A DNA stretch of 64,000 nt from Taibaiella sp047605615. Lineage in GTDB: Bacteria > Bacteroidota > Bacteroidia > Chitinophagales > Chitinophagaceae. The position numbers and the translations under genes are program-made. Below are positions 35,793 through 43,731 of this stretch, in pieces (positions within the stretch are counted from its first letter, which is position 1; each line of letters begins with the position of its first letter). Below the pieces are notes generated by a model that had not been told where the DNA came from, did no database searches, and saw only the letters and a program-made list of their open reading frames with translations. The DNA lies in NCBI GenBank assembly GCA_047605615.1, contig JASGFI010000002.1, forward strand, positions 1-64,000, given 5' to 3'.

Positions 35793-36779
35793 ATGGAAAT
35801 GGACATAGCAAAATACGTTGGCCTGTTCTTGTTGAAAAACGAATATTGCTTTTTGCCGGGCATAGGCAGTTTGCAAGTAGAGAAAAGGTCTGCCGTGTAT
35901 GACAAAGAAGCCCAGAAAATGGCATCGCCCACCTACGAAGTGAATTTCCGCGCCACGGGTGGTTCCATAGACGATTCGTTCGCAAATTTCATTGCCAACA
36001 ACGAACGCATCAGCATAGCACACGCCGCCAACCAATTAAAGGATTTTTGTGCACGTTCAAAAGCCGAATTGCTCGATGGCCAAGAGGTGCATATACCCGG
36101 CATCGGAAAATTCGTGCCCGACGGCAACAACGTTATCCGGTTCGATGCCGACCCACATTTGCACATAGAGGGCAAGGCTATTCCATTTTTCAAGAATAAT
36201 GTGGCAGCCCCCATGGCGCCGCAAGAAGAAAAACTTTCCAATATAATAGAACGCACCACGTTCAAAGAGCCTAAAGCCGATGAAGAAATAGAATACCAGG
36301 CACCTGCCATCAATTGGCCCAAGATAATTATTCTGGGCGTTGTGTTGCTGGCCTTGATAGGCGGTGGCATATATGCTTATTGGTATTTTGCCAACAGGAA
36401 TACGGCACCCGAAACAAACGAGCCGGTACAATCGGGGCAAGAGGCCGTACCAACAACCGATACGGTGCAAACCGCCACTGCCGCCGCCCCCGTAGCCAAT
36501 AGCGATACGCAAGCAACTGCTGCCCCTCCTGTGACCAATGCCGGGGGCATCGTAAAATACAACGTGGCCATTCAGCATTACGACAATAAGGAAAAGGCCG
36601 AGGCCCGTGCCGCCAAGTTGCGTTCTTACGGCAATACCGGCGTAAGCGTAACTGCCAAGGACAGTGCCAATTATTATGTGACGGTGTCCATTGAAGGCAA
36701 TGTGGCCGATACGGCAGCCGTGGTAGATTCGCTCCGCAGGTTGTTCAACCCAAGCGGCAAGGTGGGCATCTTGCCATAA
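35793..36779 (+). CDS. HU-CCDC81-like and SPOR domain membrane protein
   Basis: The 328-residue protein has an N-terminal duplicated HU-like region of the bacterial CCDC81 type (AKYVGLFLLKNEYCFLPGIG at ~5-24, then VHIPGIGKFVPDGNNVIRF at ~100). One membrane helix follows at ~175-197 (IIILGVVLLALIGGGIYAYW), then a Thr/Ala/Pro-rich linker and a C-terminal SPOR domain (YNVAIQHYDNKEKAEARAAK to the end). SPOR domains bind denuded peptidoglycan at division sites; the HU part suggests binding to DNA or protein in the cytoplasm. The fusion could tie envelope and nucleoid. It is monocistronic and ends at a bidirectional terminator. Confidence 0.85.
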   Translation: MEMDIAKYVGLFLLKNEYCFLPGIGSLQVEKRSAVYDKEAQKMASPTYEVNFRATGGSIDDSFANFIANNERISIAHAANQLKDFCARSKAELLDGQEVHIPGIGKFVPDGNNVIRFDADPHLHIEGKAIPFFKNNVAAPMAPQEEKLSNIIERTTFKEPKADEEIEYQAPAINWPKIIILGVVLLALIGGGIYAYWYFANRNTAPETNEPVQSGQEAVPTTDTVQTATAAAPVANSDTQATAAPPVTNAGGIVKYNVAIQHYDNKEKAEARAAKLRSYGNTGVSVTAKDSANYYVTVSIEGNVADTAAVVDSLRRLFNPSGKVGILP

Positions 36780-36802
36780 GTACCCATAAGATTGACGATG
36801 CG

Positions 36803-36835
36803 AAAGAGCTGCCCCACACAAAGGGGCAGCTCTTT
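36803..36835. terminator. Bidirectional terminator between convergent genes
   Basis: AAAGAGCTGCCCC and GGGGCAGCTCTTT form a 13-bp stem with a seven-base loop. It lies 23 bases after the HU-SPOR stop and before the convergent desaturase stop at 36887, and can serve both. Confidence 0.85.
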
Positions 36836-36886
36836 GCATTTATACGGGCCGGTTCGCAACGGTACCAGGGCCTGTTTGCAATTCAC

Positions 36887-37915
36887 TCATTCCTGCTCTC
36901 CCCCTGCCGCCGCAGCCGAGCCATTGCCCGACACTTTATTTGCCAACGGTTCTTTCTTTTTCTTGCCGCGGTTGTCGCGGGCCATGCGGCTGTAAACCGA
37001 TATGTTTTTGTCAAACAAAAACTGGAACAATAGTTTGGTATAAGAGGTATGGTGGCCCAAATCATTGTAGTATTCACCGGCGTATTCCTTTACCTTGGGC
37101 AGTTTGTCCCAAGACACGGAAGGAAAATCGTGGTGTTCGTTATGATAGCCCACGTTCAAATTGACCGTGTTCATGGGGCCGTAATAGCTCTTGGTTTCCT
37201 GGTCGCCGTGGGTAAGGAAATGTTCCTGCACCCAACGGGCACCCAGTGGGTGCAGGCCAATGGAGAAGAAGAAACTTGCCACCAAATACACCGTTGCTTT
37301 TGCGCCAAAGAAATAGACAACGGCAGCCATAAAAGCTATTTGGATGATCCAGTTCACGATGGTCCAGCCGTCGAATATCTTTATTTCCTTCAAACGCAAA
37401 GGGCGCAAGGCCTGAAACACCGGGTAAAACAGCAACCAAATTGATTTGCCTACGGGGGCGTTGTTGATCAATTTTGCTTCCCAACGAAAAGGCATGTCCG
37501 CGTCCAACGCCTCCACGCCTTGGTAGGAGTGGTGCTTCAAATGGTATTTGGCAAAGGAAATGGAACTGGGAAACACCTGGGGCAAATTGGCTATCAGGCT
37601 GGCTATCACGTTGGCCGTTCGGTTTTTGAAAACCAAGTTGTGCGAACATTCATGTACGCATACGTACAAGGTATGGCAGGCAAAAGCACCTACCAGATAC
37701 GATATTACCAACACTGCCCACCAAGGCAAATTGTATTGGAAAACGACGTACGACAAACCCACCTGAACCGCCACGCACAGCAAAATGACTAAAAACGTAT
37801 ATGGGTTGCGCCCTATAAGCCCCCTGATTTCGGGATGTTTTTGAATTATTTCTTTGGTACGCGCTTTATGTGGTTCGGGGTTGTCCGACCAACGAAAAGA
37901 AGTTAATTTTGCCAT
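36887..37915 (-). CDS. Sphingolipid delta-4 (dihydroceramide) desaturase-like enzyme
   Basis: The 342-residue integral membrane di-iron enzyme has the three His boxes in the right order: HECSHN (~90), HLKHHSYQG (~127) and GYHNEHHDFPSVSW (~258). Two to four hydrophobic helices lie between them (TFLVILLCVAVQVGLSYVVF, IAFMAAVVYFFGAKATVYLV). The C-terminal block (GLHPLGARWVQEHF, SYYGPMNTVNLNVGYHNEHH, DKNISVYSRMAR) closely follows animal and fungal DEGS/Des1 dihydroceramide desaturases. That points to a sphingolipid substrate instead of an ordinary fatty acyl chain. Bacteroidota do make sphingolipids. The C-terminal Gly/Ala/Glu tail is an addition. Confidence 0.8.
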   Translation of the reverse strand: MAKLTSFRWSDNPEPHKARTKEIIQKHPEIRGLIGRNPYTFLVILLCVAVQVGLSYVVFQYNLPWWAVLVISYLVGAFACHTLYVCVHECSHNLVFKNRTANVIASLIANLPQVFPSSISFAKYHLKHHSYQGVEALDADMPFRWEAKLINNAPVGKSIWLLFYPVFQALRPLRLKEIKIFDGWTIVNWIIQIAFMAAVVYFFGAKATVYLVASFFFSIGLHPLGARWVQEHFLTHGDQETKSYYGPMNTVNLNVGYHNEHHDFPSVSWDKLPKVKEYAGEYYNDLGHHTSYTKLLFQFLFDKNISVYSRMARDNRGKKKKEPLANKVSGNGSAAAAGGEQE

Positions 37916-37937
37916 GCTATTAATCGAGAATGATGTG

Positions 37938-37945
37938 CAAAATTA
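37938..37945 (-). promoter_or_regulatory. Putative desaturase promoter -7 box (TAATTTTG)
   Basis: TAATTTTG on the minus strand fits TAnnTTTG, 22 bases before the desaturase start. Confidence 0.4.
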
Positions 37946-38010
37946 ATGAATCCCTGCCTTAGTCGGCCATTTTTTCTATCTTTTAGCACCCAACTAAAAT
38001 CTATAACAGG

Positions 38011-38628
38011 ATGCGCAATATCGCCACCTTTTTATTTCGTGCATTCATACAAGGCATAGCCATAATAGCCCCCATAGCCATTACGGCTTATGTGGTGTAT
38101 TTTGTATTTATCAGCATCGACAGGTTGATACCTTTCGTGTCCGAATGGGCGCCGGGCATTGGTTTCCTCATCGTCATTGGCTTCATTACCTTGGTGGGCT
38201 ATGCCGGCACCCGCTTTTTCTTTGGTCGCTGGGTAGTGGAGGGTTTCAGTTTTTTGCTCGAACATACGCCCGGCATCAAGCACATCTATTCATCGGTAAA
38301 AGACATCATGGACTCCTTCGTGGGCGACAAGAAAAAGTTCAACCACCCGGTATGGGTAAGGGTGCAGGCCACACCCGAAACATGGCGCATAGGCTTCCTT
38401 ACCCAAAGCGATTTGGCAGAATACGGCCAAGGCGGCAAGGTAGCGGTTTACCTGCCCCATAGCTATGCCGTATCGGGTTGGGTCATTGTAGTAGATTCAG
38501 GCGACGTAAAGCCCGTGGAAGGCATGAACGCCGCCGAGGCCATGAAATTTGCCGTGAGCGGGGGCATAGCGGGCGTACACCCACATGCCTCCAACGGCGA
38601 CACTCCTACGTCCCAGCCGCCGCATTGA
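38011..38628 (+). CDS. DUF502 family membrane protein
   Basis: The 205-residue product has two N-terminal membrane helices (FIQGIAIIAPIAITAYVVYF and GIGFLIVIGFITLVGYAGTR) and a soluble tail with GIKHIYSSVKDIMDSFVGDK and VAVYLPHSYAVSGWVIVV. This order is that of the DUF502 family found across bacteria and in plant COV proteins; no biochemical activity is established. Its stop is four bases from the convergent ispF stop, so no terminator separates them. Confidence 0.88.
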   Translation: MRNIATFLFRAFIQGIAIIAPIAITAYVVYFVFISIDRLIPFVSEWAPGIGFLIVIGFITLVGYAGTRFFFGRWVVEGFSFLLEHTPGIKHIYSSVKDIMDSFVGDKKKFNHPVWVRVQATPETWRIGFLTQSDLAEYGQGGKVAVYLPHSYAVSGWVIVVDSGDVKPVEGMNAAEAMKFAVSGGIAGVHPHASNGDTPTSQPPH

Positions 38629-38632
38629 TGGC

Positions 38633-39112
38633 CTATGGCTTTTCCAGCAACACGGTGGCGTAAGCCATTACCCCTTCTTCCCTGCCCACAAAACCCAACA
38701 GTTCGGTGGTAGTGGCCTTTATGCTGATGTTATCTTGGGCTACGCCCATTGTGTCGGCTATGGCGGCCAGCATTTGCGGCAAGTAAGGTTTTATTTTGGG
38801 CGACTGCAAGCACAACGTCATATCGGCATTTACCAAGGCATAGCCTTTGGCCAGTACCAAGTCGTAGCTGCGGCGCAACAATATTTTACTGTCTATGCCC
38901 TTGTATTGCGCATCGGTATCGGGAAAATGGGCGCCTATGTCGCCCAAGGCCAAGGCACCCAATAAGGCATCGCACAAGGCATGTAGCAACACATCGGCAT
39001 CCGAATGGCCCAAGGCACCTTTATGGTGTGGCAACCGTACGCCGCCCAACCAAAACGGCAAACCCTCTTCCAGGCGGTGAAAATCTATTCCGTTCCCTAT
39101 TCTCAAAGACAT
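38633..39112 (-). CDS. ispF: 2-C-methyl-D-erythritol 2,4-cyclodiphosphate synthase
   Basis: The 159-residue enzyme closes the 2,4-cyclodiphosphate ring in the MEP isoprenoid pathway, giving IPP and DMAPP for quinones and carriers. The signatures are complete: GIDFHRLEEG (zinc Asp/His), GHSDADVLLHALCDALLGAL and SIKATTTELLGFVGREEGV. The length is typical for trimeric IspF. It stands alone; the usual partner ispD is not adjacent. Confidence 0.95.
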   Translation of the reverse strand: MSLRIGNGIDFHRLEEGLPFWLGGVRLPHHKGALGHSDADVLLHALCDALLGALALGDIGAHFPDTDAQYKGIDSKILLRRSYDLVLAKGYALVNADMTLCLQSPKIKPYLPQMLAAIADTMGVAQDNISIKATTTELLGFVGREEGVMAYATVLLEKP

Positions 39113-39261
39113 TAGTTCCGTAATTTAAAAAAGCAACATTTAAAAGCACAAAAGCAGGTGGCGAAGTTACAAAAGCTGCGCACAATAGCCCTTTTGTTGT
39201 TCAAGTTTGTGTGTTCCAAAAGCAGTTGAGCAACTTCTCGCAAAGGCGCAACGACACAAAG

Positions 39262-39295
39262 AATTTCAATCAATCAGAAATGTTTGTTATCATTG
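39262..39295. repeat. 34-bp repeat, inverted copy of 2168-2201
   Basis: AATTTCAATCAATCAGAAAT followed by GTTTGTTATCATTG is the exact inverse of 2168-2201. The rest of the 304-base gap between ispF and S8 holds the operon terminator and no gene. Confidence 0.75.
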
Positions 39296-39339
39296 TCGAA
39301 TATCTTATACAGTTTACAAAAACCGACTATCACACACAC

Positions 39340-39383
39340 AATGAAAAACGGGCTGTCCTTGCAAAGGCAGCCCGTTTTTCATT
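39340..39383 (-). terminator. Strong terminator after rpsH, end of the ribosomal operon
   Basis: AATGAAAAACGGGCTG and CAGCCCGTTTTTCATT pair over 16 bp with extra pairing toward the loop, ending in a T-run on the minus strand 34 bases past the S8 stop. Its strength and position indicate that transcription of the S10-spc operon ends after S8. Confidence 0.9.
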
Positions 39384-39416
39384 GTAATATCCAGTACTAC
39401 TAAGCAAAATAAATGA

Positions 39417-39815
39417 TTACCAAATATGGCACAACACTTCGCCACCCACGTTTTGCGCACGGGCTTCCTTGTCGGTCATCACACCCTTGGAGGTGGACAC
39501 GATGGCTATGCCCAAGCCACTCTTCACACGGCGTATTTCGGCAGGTTTGGCATACTGGCGCAAACCAGGGCGGCTCACACGCTCCAACGAGCGGATAGCG
39601 GGTTCCTTGGTTTCGGCATTGTATTTCAACGCTATCTTGATGAGGCCTTGCTTGTTGTCATCTTCAAATTTGTATTTCAAGATGTAACCTTTTTCATACA
39701 AAATCTCGGTGATGCGCTTTTTCAGATTTGAAGCAGGTATTTCTACGATGCGGTGACGTGCCAATTGGGCGTTGCGTAAGCGGGTCAAAAAGTCTGCTAT
39801 AGGATCTGTTACCAT
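39417..39815 (-). CDS. rpsH: Small ribosomal subunit protein S8
   Basis: The start at 39815 gives the standard MVTDPIADFLTRLRNAQLAR; upstream in-frame codons are not native. The 132-residue protein contains the S8 C-terminal signature SGLGIAIVSTSKGVMTDKEA. It binds 16S rRNA in the central domain. It is the last gene of the operon here, although L6, L18, S5, L30, L15 and SecY follow S8 in most bacteria. Confidence 0.97.
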   Translation of the reverse strand: MVTDPIADFLTRLRNAQLARHRIVEIPASNLKKRITEILYEKGYILKYKFEDDNKQGLIKIALKYNAETKEPAIRSLERVSRPGLRQYAKPAEIRRVKSGLGIAIVSTSKGVMTDKEARAQNVGGEVLCHIW

Positions 39816-39925
39816 ATTTTTTAGTTTTTGTAAGTTTGATAATTGATGAGAGTCACCTTGGTTCCAAGGTCTTTTCACCTAATGTTTCAACGCCCTTGGT
39901 TGAATGGCGAGGCACTACGAAAATC

Positions 39926-40195
39926 TTACCAAGAAGCCTTGGTCACGCCGGGAAGTTTGCCTTCCAGGGCCATATCGCGGAAGATAACACGCCCCAACCC
40001 AAATTGGCGCATATAACCTTTGGGGCGGCCTGTAAGCTTGCAACGATTTTTCAAGCGAACCGGAGAAGCGTTCCTGGGCAACTTGTCCAATGCTTCGTAA
40101 TCGCCTGCGGCCTTAAGGGCGGCGCGCTTTTCAGCAAATTTCGCTACCATTTTCTCGCGCTTGGCTTGGCGTGCTATGATTGAAGTTCTAGCCAT
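39926..40195 (-). CDS. rpsN: Small ribosomal subunit protein S14 (zinc-free type)
   Basis: The 89-residue product (MARTSIIARQAKREKMVAKF, C-terminal GLGRVIFRDMALEGKLPGV) is the long form that lacks the CxxC...CxxC zinc site of short S14. It binds the 16S rRNA head. It starts three bases after the L5 stop, so the two are tightly coupled. Confidence 0.97.
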   Translation of the reverse strand: MARTSIIARQAKREKMVAKFAEKRAALKAAGDYEALDKLPRNASPVRLKNRCKLTGRPKGYMRQFGLGRVIFRDMALEGKLPGVTKASW

Positions 40196-40198
40196 GTC

Positions 40199-40774
40199 TT
40201 AGTTGTTGTCTTTTTTAATGTTTTTGAAAGGCATACCCAGTTCCTTCAACAATTCGTAGGCTTCTTCGTTGGTACGGGCAGTGGTCACGAAAGTGATGTC
40301 CATACCGCTGATGCGGGCTACCTTGTCGATGTCTATTTCGGGGTAAATGATTTGTTCGGTTACGCCGAAAGTATAATTGCCATGGCCATCGAAAGATTTT
40401 TCGCTGATGCCTTTGAAGTCGCGCACACGGGGCAACGACACGGAAACCAAGCGATCCAAAAATTCAAACATGGTATTTCCGCGAAGGGTCACGCGCGCAC
40501 CGATGGGCATGTTTTTACGCAGCTTGAAGTTGGAAATGTCTTTTTTGGACATTGTGGGTACTGCTTTCTGACCCGAAATCATGGTCATTTCTTTCACGGC
40601 ATCGTCCACCAATTTCTTGTCGGATACAGAGCCTTTTACACCTTGGTTAAGGCATATCTTAACCAATTTGGGCACCTGCATCACGGTTTTGTAGCCAAAT
40701 TTCTTCATCAAGGCAGCTACTACTTCGTCTTTGTACTTGGCCTGAAGACGCGGTTGGTAATTTACAGTACTCAT
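40199..40774 (-). CDS. rplE: Large ribosomal subunit protein L5
   Basis: The 191-residue protein has the L5 signatures KICLNQGVKGSVSDKKLVDD and KLRKNMPIGARVTLRGNTMF and ends ELLKELGMPFKNIKKDNN. It binds 5S rRNA. Its ATG overlaps the L24 stop by one base (TAATG), a sign of translational coupling. Confidence 0.97.
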   Translation of the reverse strand: MSTVNYQPRLQAKYKDEVVAALMKKFGYKTVMQVPKLVKICLNQGVKGSVSDKKLVDDAVKEMTMISGQKAVPTMSKKDISNFKLRKNMPIGARVTLRGNTMFEFLDRLVSVSLPRVRDFKGISEKSFDGHGNYTFGVTEQIIYPEIDIDKVARISGMDITFVTTARTNEEAYELLKELGMPFKNIKKDNN

Positions 40775-41112
40775 TATTTAATTTCTTGACCTGTTTTTTT
40801 AGAAATACGAATCGCCTTTCCGTCTTTACGCTCGCGCGATACTCGCACGCCGGCTTTCGCTTTTGCATCCCACAACTGCACGTTGGAGACATGTATGGTT
40901 GCTTCTTCCTTCACTATGCCGCCCTGGGGGTTCTTGGCACTGGGCTTTTGGTGTTTCGTTTTCACGTTTACACCTTCAACCAGTACGCGCGCCTCTAGCG
41001 GATATACGGCCAGCACTTGGCGGGGGGTGCTGCGGTCTTTGTCGTTGCCGGCAATTACCACCACTTGGTCGCCTTTTTTTATGCTGAATTTTGGTTTGAA
41101 TCTTGTACTCAT
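40774..41112 (-). CDS. rplX: Large ribosomal subunit protein L24
   Basis: The 112-residue product has the KOW motif near the start (KKGDQVVVIAGNDKDRSTPR) and continues EGVNVKTKHQKPSAKNPQGG. It is an early assembly initiator on 23S rRNA. A Bacteroidota-type -7 box lies in the 59-base gap upstream, so it may also have its own promoter. Confidence 0.96.
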   Translation of the reverse strand: MSTRFKPKFSIKKGDQVVVIAGNDKDRSTPRQVLAVYPLEARVLVEGVNVKTKHQKPSAKNPQGGIVKEEATIHVSNVQLWDAKAKAGVRVSRERKDGKAIRISKKTGQEIK

Positions 41113-41149
41113 CTCTTTTTGTCTTGAGCCGCTATTTAAGAACGGGCGG

Positions 41150-41157
41150 CAAAGGTA
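41150..41157 (-). promoter_or_regulatory. Possible internal operon promoter -7 box (TACCTTTG)
   Basis: TACCTTTG lies on the minus strand between the L14 stop and the L24 start, 38 bases before L24. It is identical to the -7 box of the S10 promoter. The upstream -33 region has no clear TTTG. If used, it would add transcription of L24-L5-S14-S8. Confidence 0.4.
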
Positions 41158-41171
41158 CGAAAATATTTTTA

Positions 41172-41540
41172 CTATAATACTTCTGGTGCCAGGGAAACAA
41201 TTTTCATGTATCCCTTGTCGCGCAACTCGCGGGCTACGGGCCCGAATATGCGGGTGCCGCGCGGGTCGTCCGAATTGTTCAACAGCACCACGGCGTTGTC
41301 GTCGAAGCTGATGTAAGAACCGTCTTTACGGCGTAATTTGTTTTTGGTACGGACAATAACCGCTTTGCTTACGGTACCTTTCTTCACGCCACCGGCGGGG
41401 ATGGAGTCTTTTACCGCAACCACGATTTTATCGCCGATACCTGCGTAAACCTGGCCACTATTGCCCAGTACGCGTATGCAAAGCACTTCTTTTGCGCCGC
41501 TGTTGTCAGCTACATTGAGCCTTGATTCTTGCTGTATCAT
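41172..41540 (-). CDS. rplN: Large ribosomal subunit protein L14
   Basis: The start at 41540 gives MIQQESRLNVADNSGAKEVL, the canonical L14 N-terminus; the frame is open upstream to 41708 but that part is not native. The 122-residue protein ends with FGPVARELRDKGYMKIVSLA. It bridges the subunits near the elongation-factor site. A 192-base gap separates it from S17, longer than elsewhere in the operon. Confidence 0.97.
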   Translation of the reverse strand: MIQQESRLNVADNSGAKEVLCIRVLGNSGQVYAGIGDKIVVAVKDSIPAGGVKKGTVSKAVIVRTKNKLRRKDGSYISFDDNAVVLLNNSDDPRGTRIFGPVARELRDKGYMKIVSLAPEVL

Positions 41541-41732
41541 TTCATTTTTATTAAAGTAAAAAGCCACATAGCAAAAGCCGGCATTATTTACCCCAGAGGC
41601 TTTGCCTTGTACTTTTAAAGTTAGGAACGAATGTTCTTGTTCAATTAAAAAAGCTGGTTTCACGCAAATGGTCGGCCTTGCACGAATACCAAGCAAAACC
41701 CTTGGCACGGCCCCCCTCCCATACGAATGGCG

Positions 41733-41996
41733 TTACTTCGCTTTTTCTATAATTTCCACCAATCTCCAACGTTTGGTTTTGCTCAACGGACGGGTTTCCA
41801 TGATGCGCACGGTATCGCCTATGCCGCATTGGTTGGTTTCGTCGTGTGCGTGGAATTTGGTGGTTTTCTTCAGGAACTTACCGTATAAAGGGTGCTTTAC
41901 TTTACGTTCTACAGCCACGGTAATGGTTTTGTCCATTTTGTCGCTGGTAACTAGCCCTATGCGGCTCTTCCTGATTTTCCTTTCTGCTACTGACAT
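41733..41996 (-). CDS. rpsQ: Small ribosomal subunit protein S17
   Basis: The 87-residue product has KIRKSRIGLVTSDKMDKTIT and GDTVRIMETRPLSKTKRWRL, the S17 RNA-binding signatures. It is a primary binder of 16S rRNA. L29 stops 25 bases upstream of its start. Confidence 0.97.
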   Translation of the reverse strand: MSVAERKIRKSRIGLVTSDKMDKTITVAVERKVKHPLYGKFLKKTTKFHAHDETNQCGIGDTVRIMETRPLSKTKRWRLVEIIEKAK

Positions 41997-42021
41997 TATG
42001 AAAAGATATTGAAAATGATGT

Positions 42022-42225
42022 TTAAGCTGATTTGCGTTTGGTTTGTTCGGTCTTCATCCGCGCTATGTTGCGACGGACACTGCGGATAATCATCGGGTTT
42101 TCTACCGGATTAATCGCATGGCTGAACTTGATTTTCTTCAGGCGCAGTGTTTCTTCGCCTATTTTATCGTTAAGCGCTTCGTCGCTCAGCGAACGAAAAT
42201 CTTCAACTTTAGCTGCTTTTGCCAT
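42022..42225 (-). CDS. rpmC: Large ribosomal subunit protein L29
   Basis: Starting at 42225, MAKAAKVEDFRSLSDEALND leads a 67-residue helical protein with SVRRNIARMKTEQTKRKSA, the L29 signature end. It lies near the peptide exit and contacts trigger factor and SRP. Upstream in-frame codons to 42276 lie between L16 and L29 and are not native. Confidence 0.96.
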   Translation of the reverse strand: MAKAAKVEDFRSLSDEALNDKIGEETLRLKKIKFSHAINPVENPMIIRSVRRNIARMKTEQTKRKSA

Positions 42226-42335
42226 TGTAAATAGTATTAAGTATCGAAAGTGGGCATGGGAACAATTTGCCCGCAACCCTCATTCTTTTTGTTTTAATTT
42301 TACGGTTATGCCTTGCGGCAAACTTAAATGCTCCC

Positions 42336-42755
42336 TTAACCGGCGTAATCGGGACGTACCACGAATTTGGTTTTGATGGGTAATTTCTGTGCCGCCAATT
42401 CAAAGGCTTCGCGGGCCACCGACTCGGGTACGCCGTCAACCTCGAACAAGATGCGACCCGGCTTTACCACCGCAGCCCAATATTCCAAATTACCTTTACC
42501 TTTACCCATACGTACTTCGGCCGGTTTGGCGGTAATGGGCTTGTCGGGGAATATGCGTATCCACACGTTACCTTCACGCTTCATGTGGCGGGTAAGTGCC
42601 TGACGGGCAGCTTCTATCTGACGATTGTTGATCCATTTGGGTTCCAATGATTTAAGGCCAAACGAACCAAAAGCCACGGTAGCGCCACGTTCTGCATTGC
42701 CCCTTATACGGCCTTTATGCTGCTTACGATGTTTTACTCTTTTTGGTTGTAACAT
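42336..42755 (-). CDS. rplP: Large ribosomal subunit protein L16
   Basis: The 139-residue protein begins MLQPKRVKHRKQHKGRIRGN and has RMGKGKGNLEYWAAVVKPGR, the L16 signature. It helps to form the A-site. It lies between S3 and L29 in the standard order. Confidence 0.97.
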   Translation of the reverse strand: MLQPKRVKHRKQHKGRIRGNAERGATVAFGSFGLKSLEPKWINNRQIEAARQALTRHMKREGNVWIRIFPDKPITAKPAEVRMGKGKGNLEYWAAVVKPGRILFEVDGVPESVAREAFELAAQKLPIKTKFVVRPDYAG

Positions 42756-42881
42756 TGTTGATATTTTTGAGTATCGGGATGCGGACATCCCGGTACAAGA
42801 ATCAATATTTTTTGCTTTGGTTTCCCGGCGGGTCAGGGGTTACGATTGCCCGTTAACGCACTTTGCCCCGGCAGCGTGGAA

Positions 42882-43652
42882 TTAATCTTTTTTGGCTCCG
42901 CCACGGCTGCCACCACCACGGCGTTCGGTACGGCCACCACGGTCGCCGCCGCCACGGCGTTCTTCGCCACCGCCGCGGCGGTCGCTGGCACCACCGGTCA
43001 GGTTAGGGTTCAAGTCGCGCTTGCCCAATACTTCACCTTTACAAATCCATATTTTGAGGCCTATCTTACCATACACGGTCATAGCGTAAACCGAAGCATA
43101 GTCTATGTCCATACGGAAAGTGTGTAATGGGGTACGGCCTTGTTTGATTTCTTCGCTACGGGCTATTTCGGCACCGCCCAAACGGCCACTGGCTTTGATT
43201 TTGATACCTTCTGCACCCATGCGCATAGCGGTAGAAATAGCCATTTTGATAGCACGTTTATAGCTTACGCGGCCTTCTATTTGACGGGCTATGGACTCGC
43301 CAACTATTTGCGCGTCCAATTCGGGACGGCGGATTTCCATGATGTTGATTTGCACATCGGCGTTGCCGGTAAGTTTCTTCAACTCTTCTTTAATCCTATC
43401 TACTTCCTGGCCGCCTTTACCTATGATGATACCCGGCTTGGAAGTATGGATGGTAACGATTAGTTTGCCCAAGGTACGTTCGATAACGATACGCGCTACC
43501 CCACCCTTGTTGATACGTGCGTTGAGGTAGGTACGTATTTTGTGGTCTTCCACCACTTTGTTACCGAAATCTTTAGGATTGCTGTACCACATAGAATCCC
43601 AACCACGGATAATTCCTAAACGGTTACCTATCGGATTTGCTTTTTGACCCAT
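42882..43652 (-). CDS. rpsC: Small ribosomal subunit protein S3 with Gly/Arg-rich tail
   Basis: The 256-residue product has the S3 N-terminus MGQKANPIGNRLGIIRGWDS, the KH-domain GKGG loop (KPGIIIGKGGQEVDRIKEEL) and the C-domain GAEGIKIKASGRLGGAEIAR. After about residue 220 it adds an unusual RGG-like tail (RRGGGEERRGGGDRGGRTER), longer than in E. coli S3. S3 lines the mRNA entry channel and has helicase activity; the tail could contact RNA. Confidence 0.97.
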   Translation of the reverse strand: MGQKANPIGNRLGIIRGWDSMWYSNPKDFGNKVVEDHKIRTYLNARINKGGVARIVIERTLGKLIVTIHTSKPGIIIGKGGQEVDRIKEELKKLTGNADVQINIMEIRRPELDAQIVGESIARQIEGRVSYKRAIKMAISTAMRMGAEGIKIKASGRLGGAEIARSEEIKQGRTPLHTFRMDIDYASVYAMTVYGKIGLKIWICKGEVLGKRDLNPNLTGGASDRRGGGEERRGGGDRGGRTERRGGGSRGGAKKD

Positions 43653-43731
43653 GTTCTTTGATTATGAATTTTGGACCCGGGGTTTTGGATGTGTTGGCAA
43701 CAAAAACCTGTCCTTAGTATAATGTTGTTAA

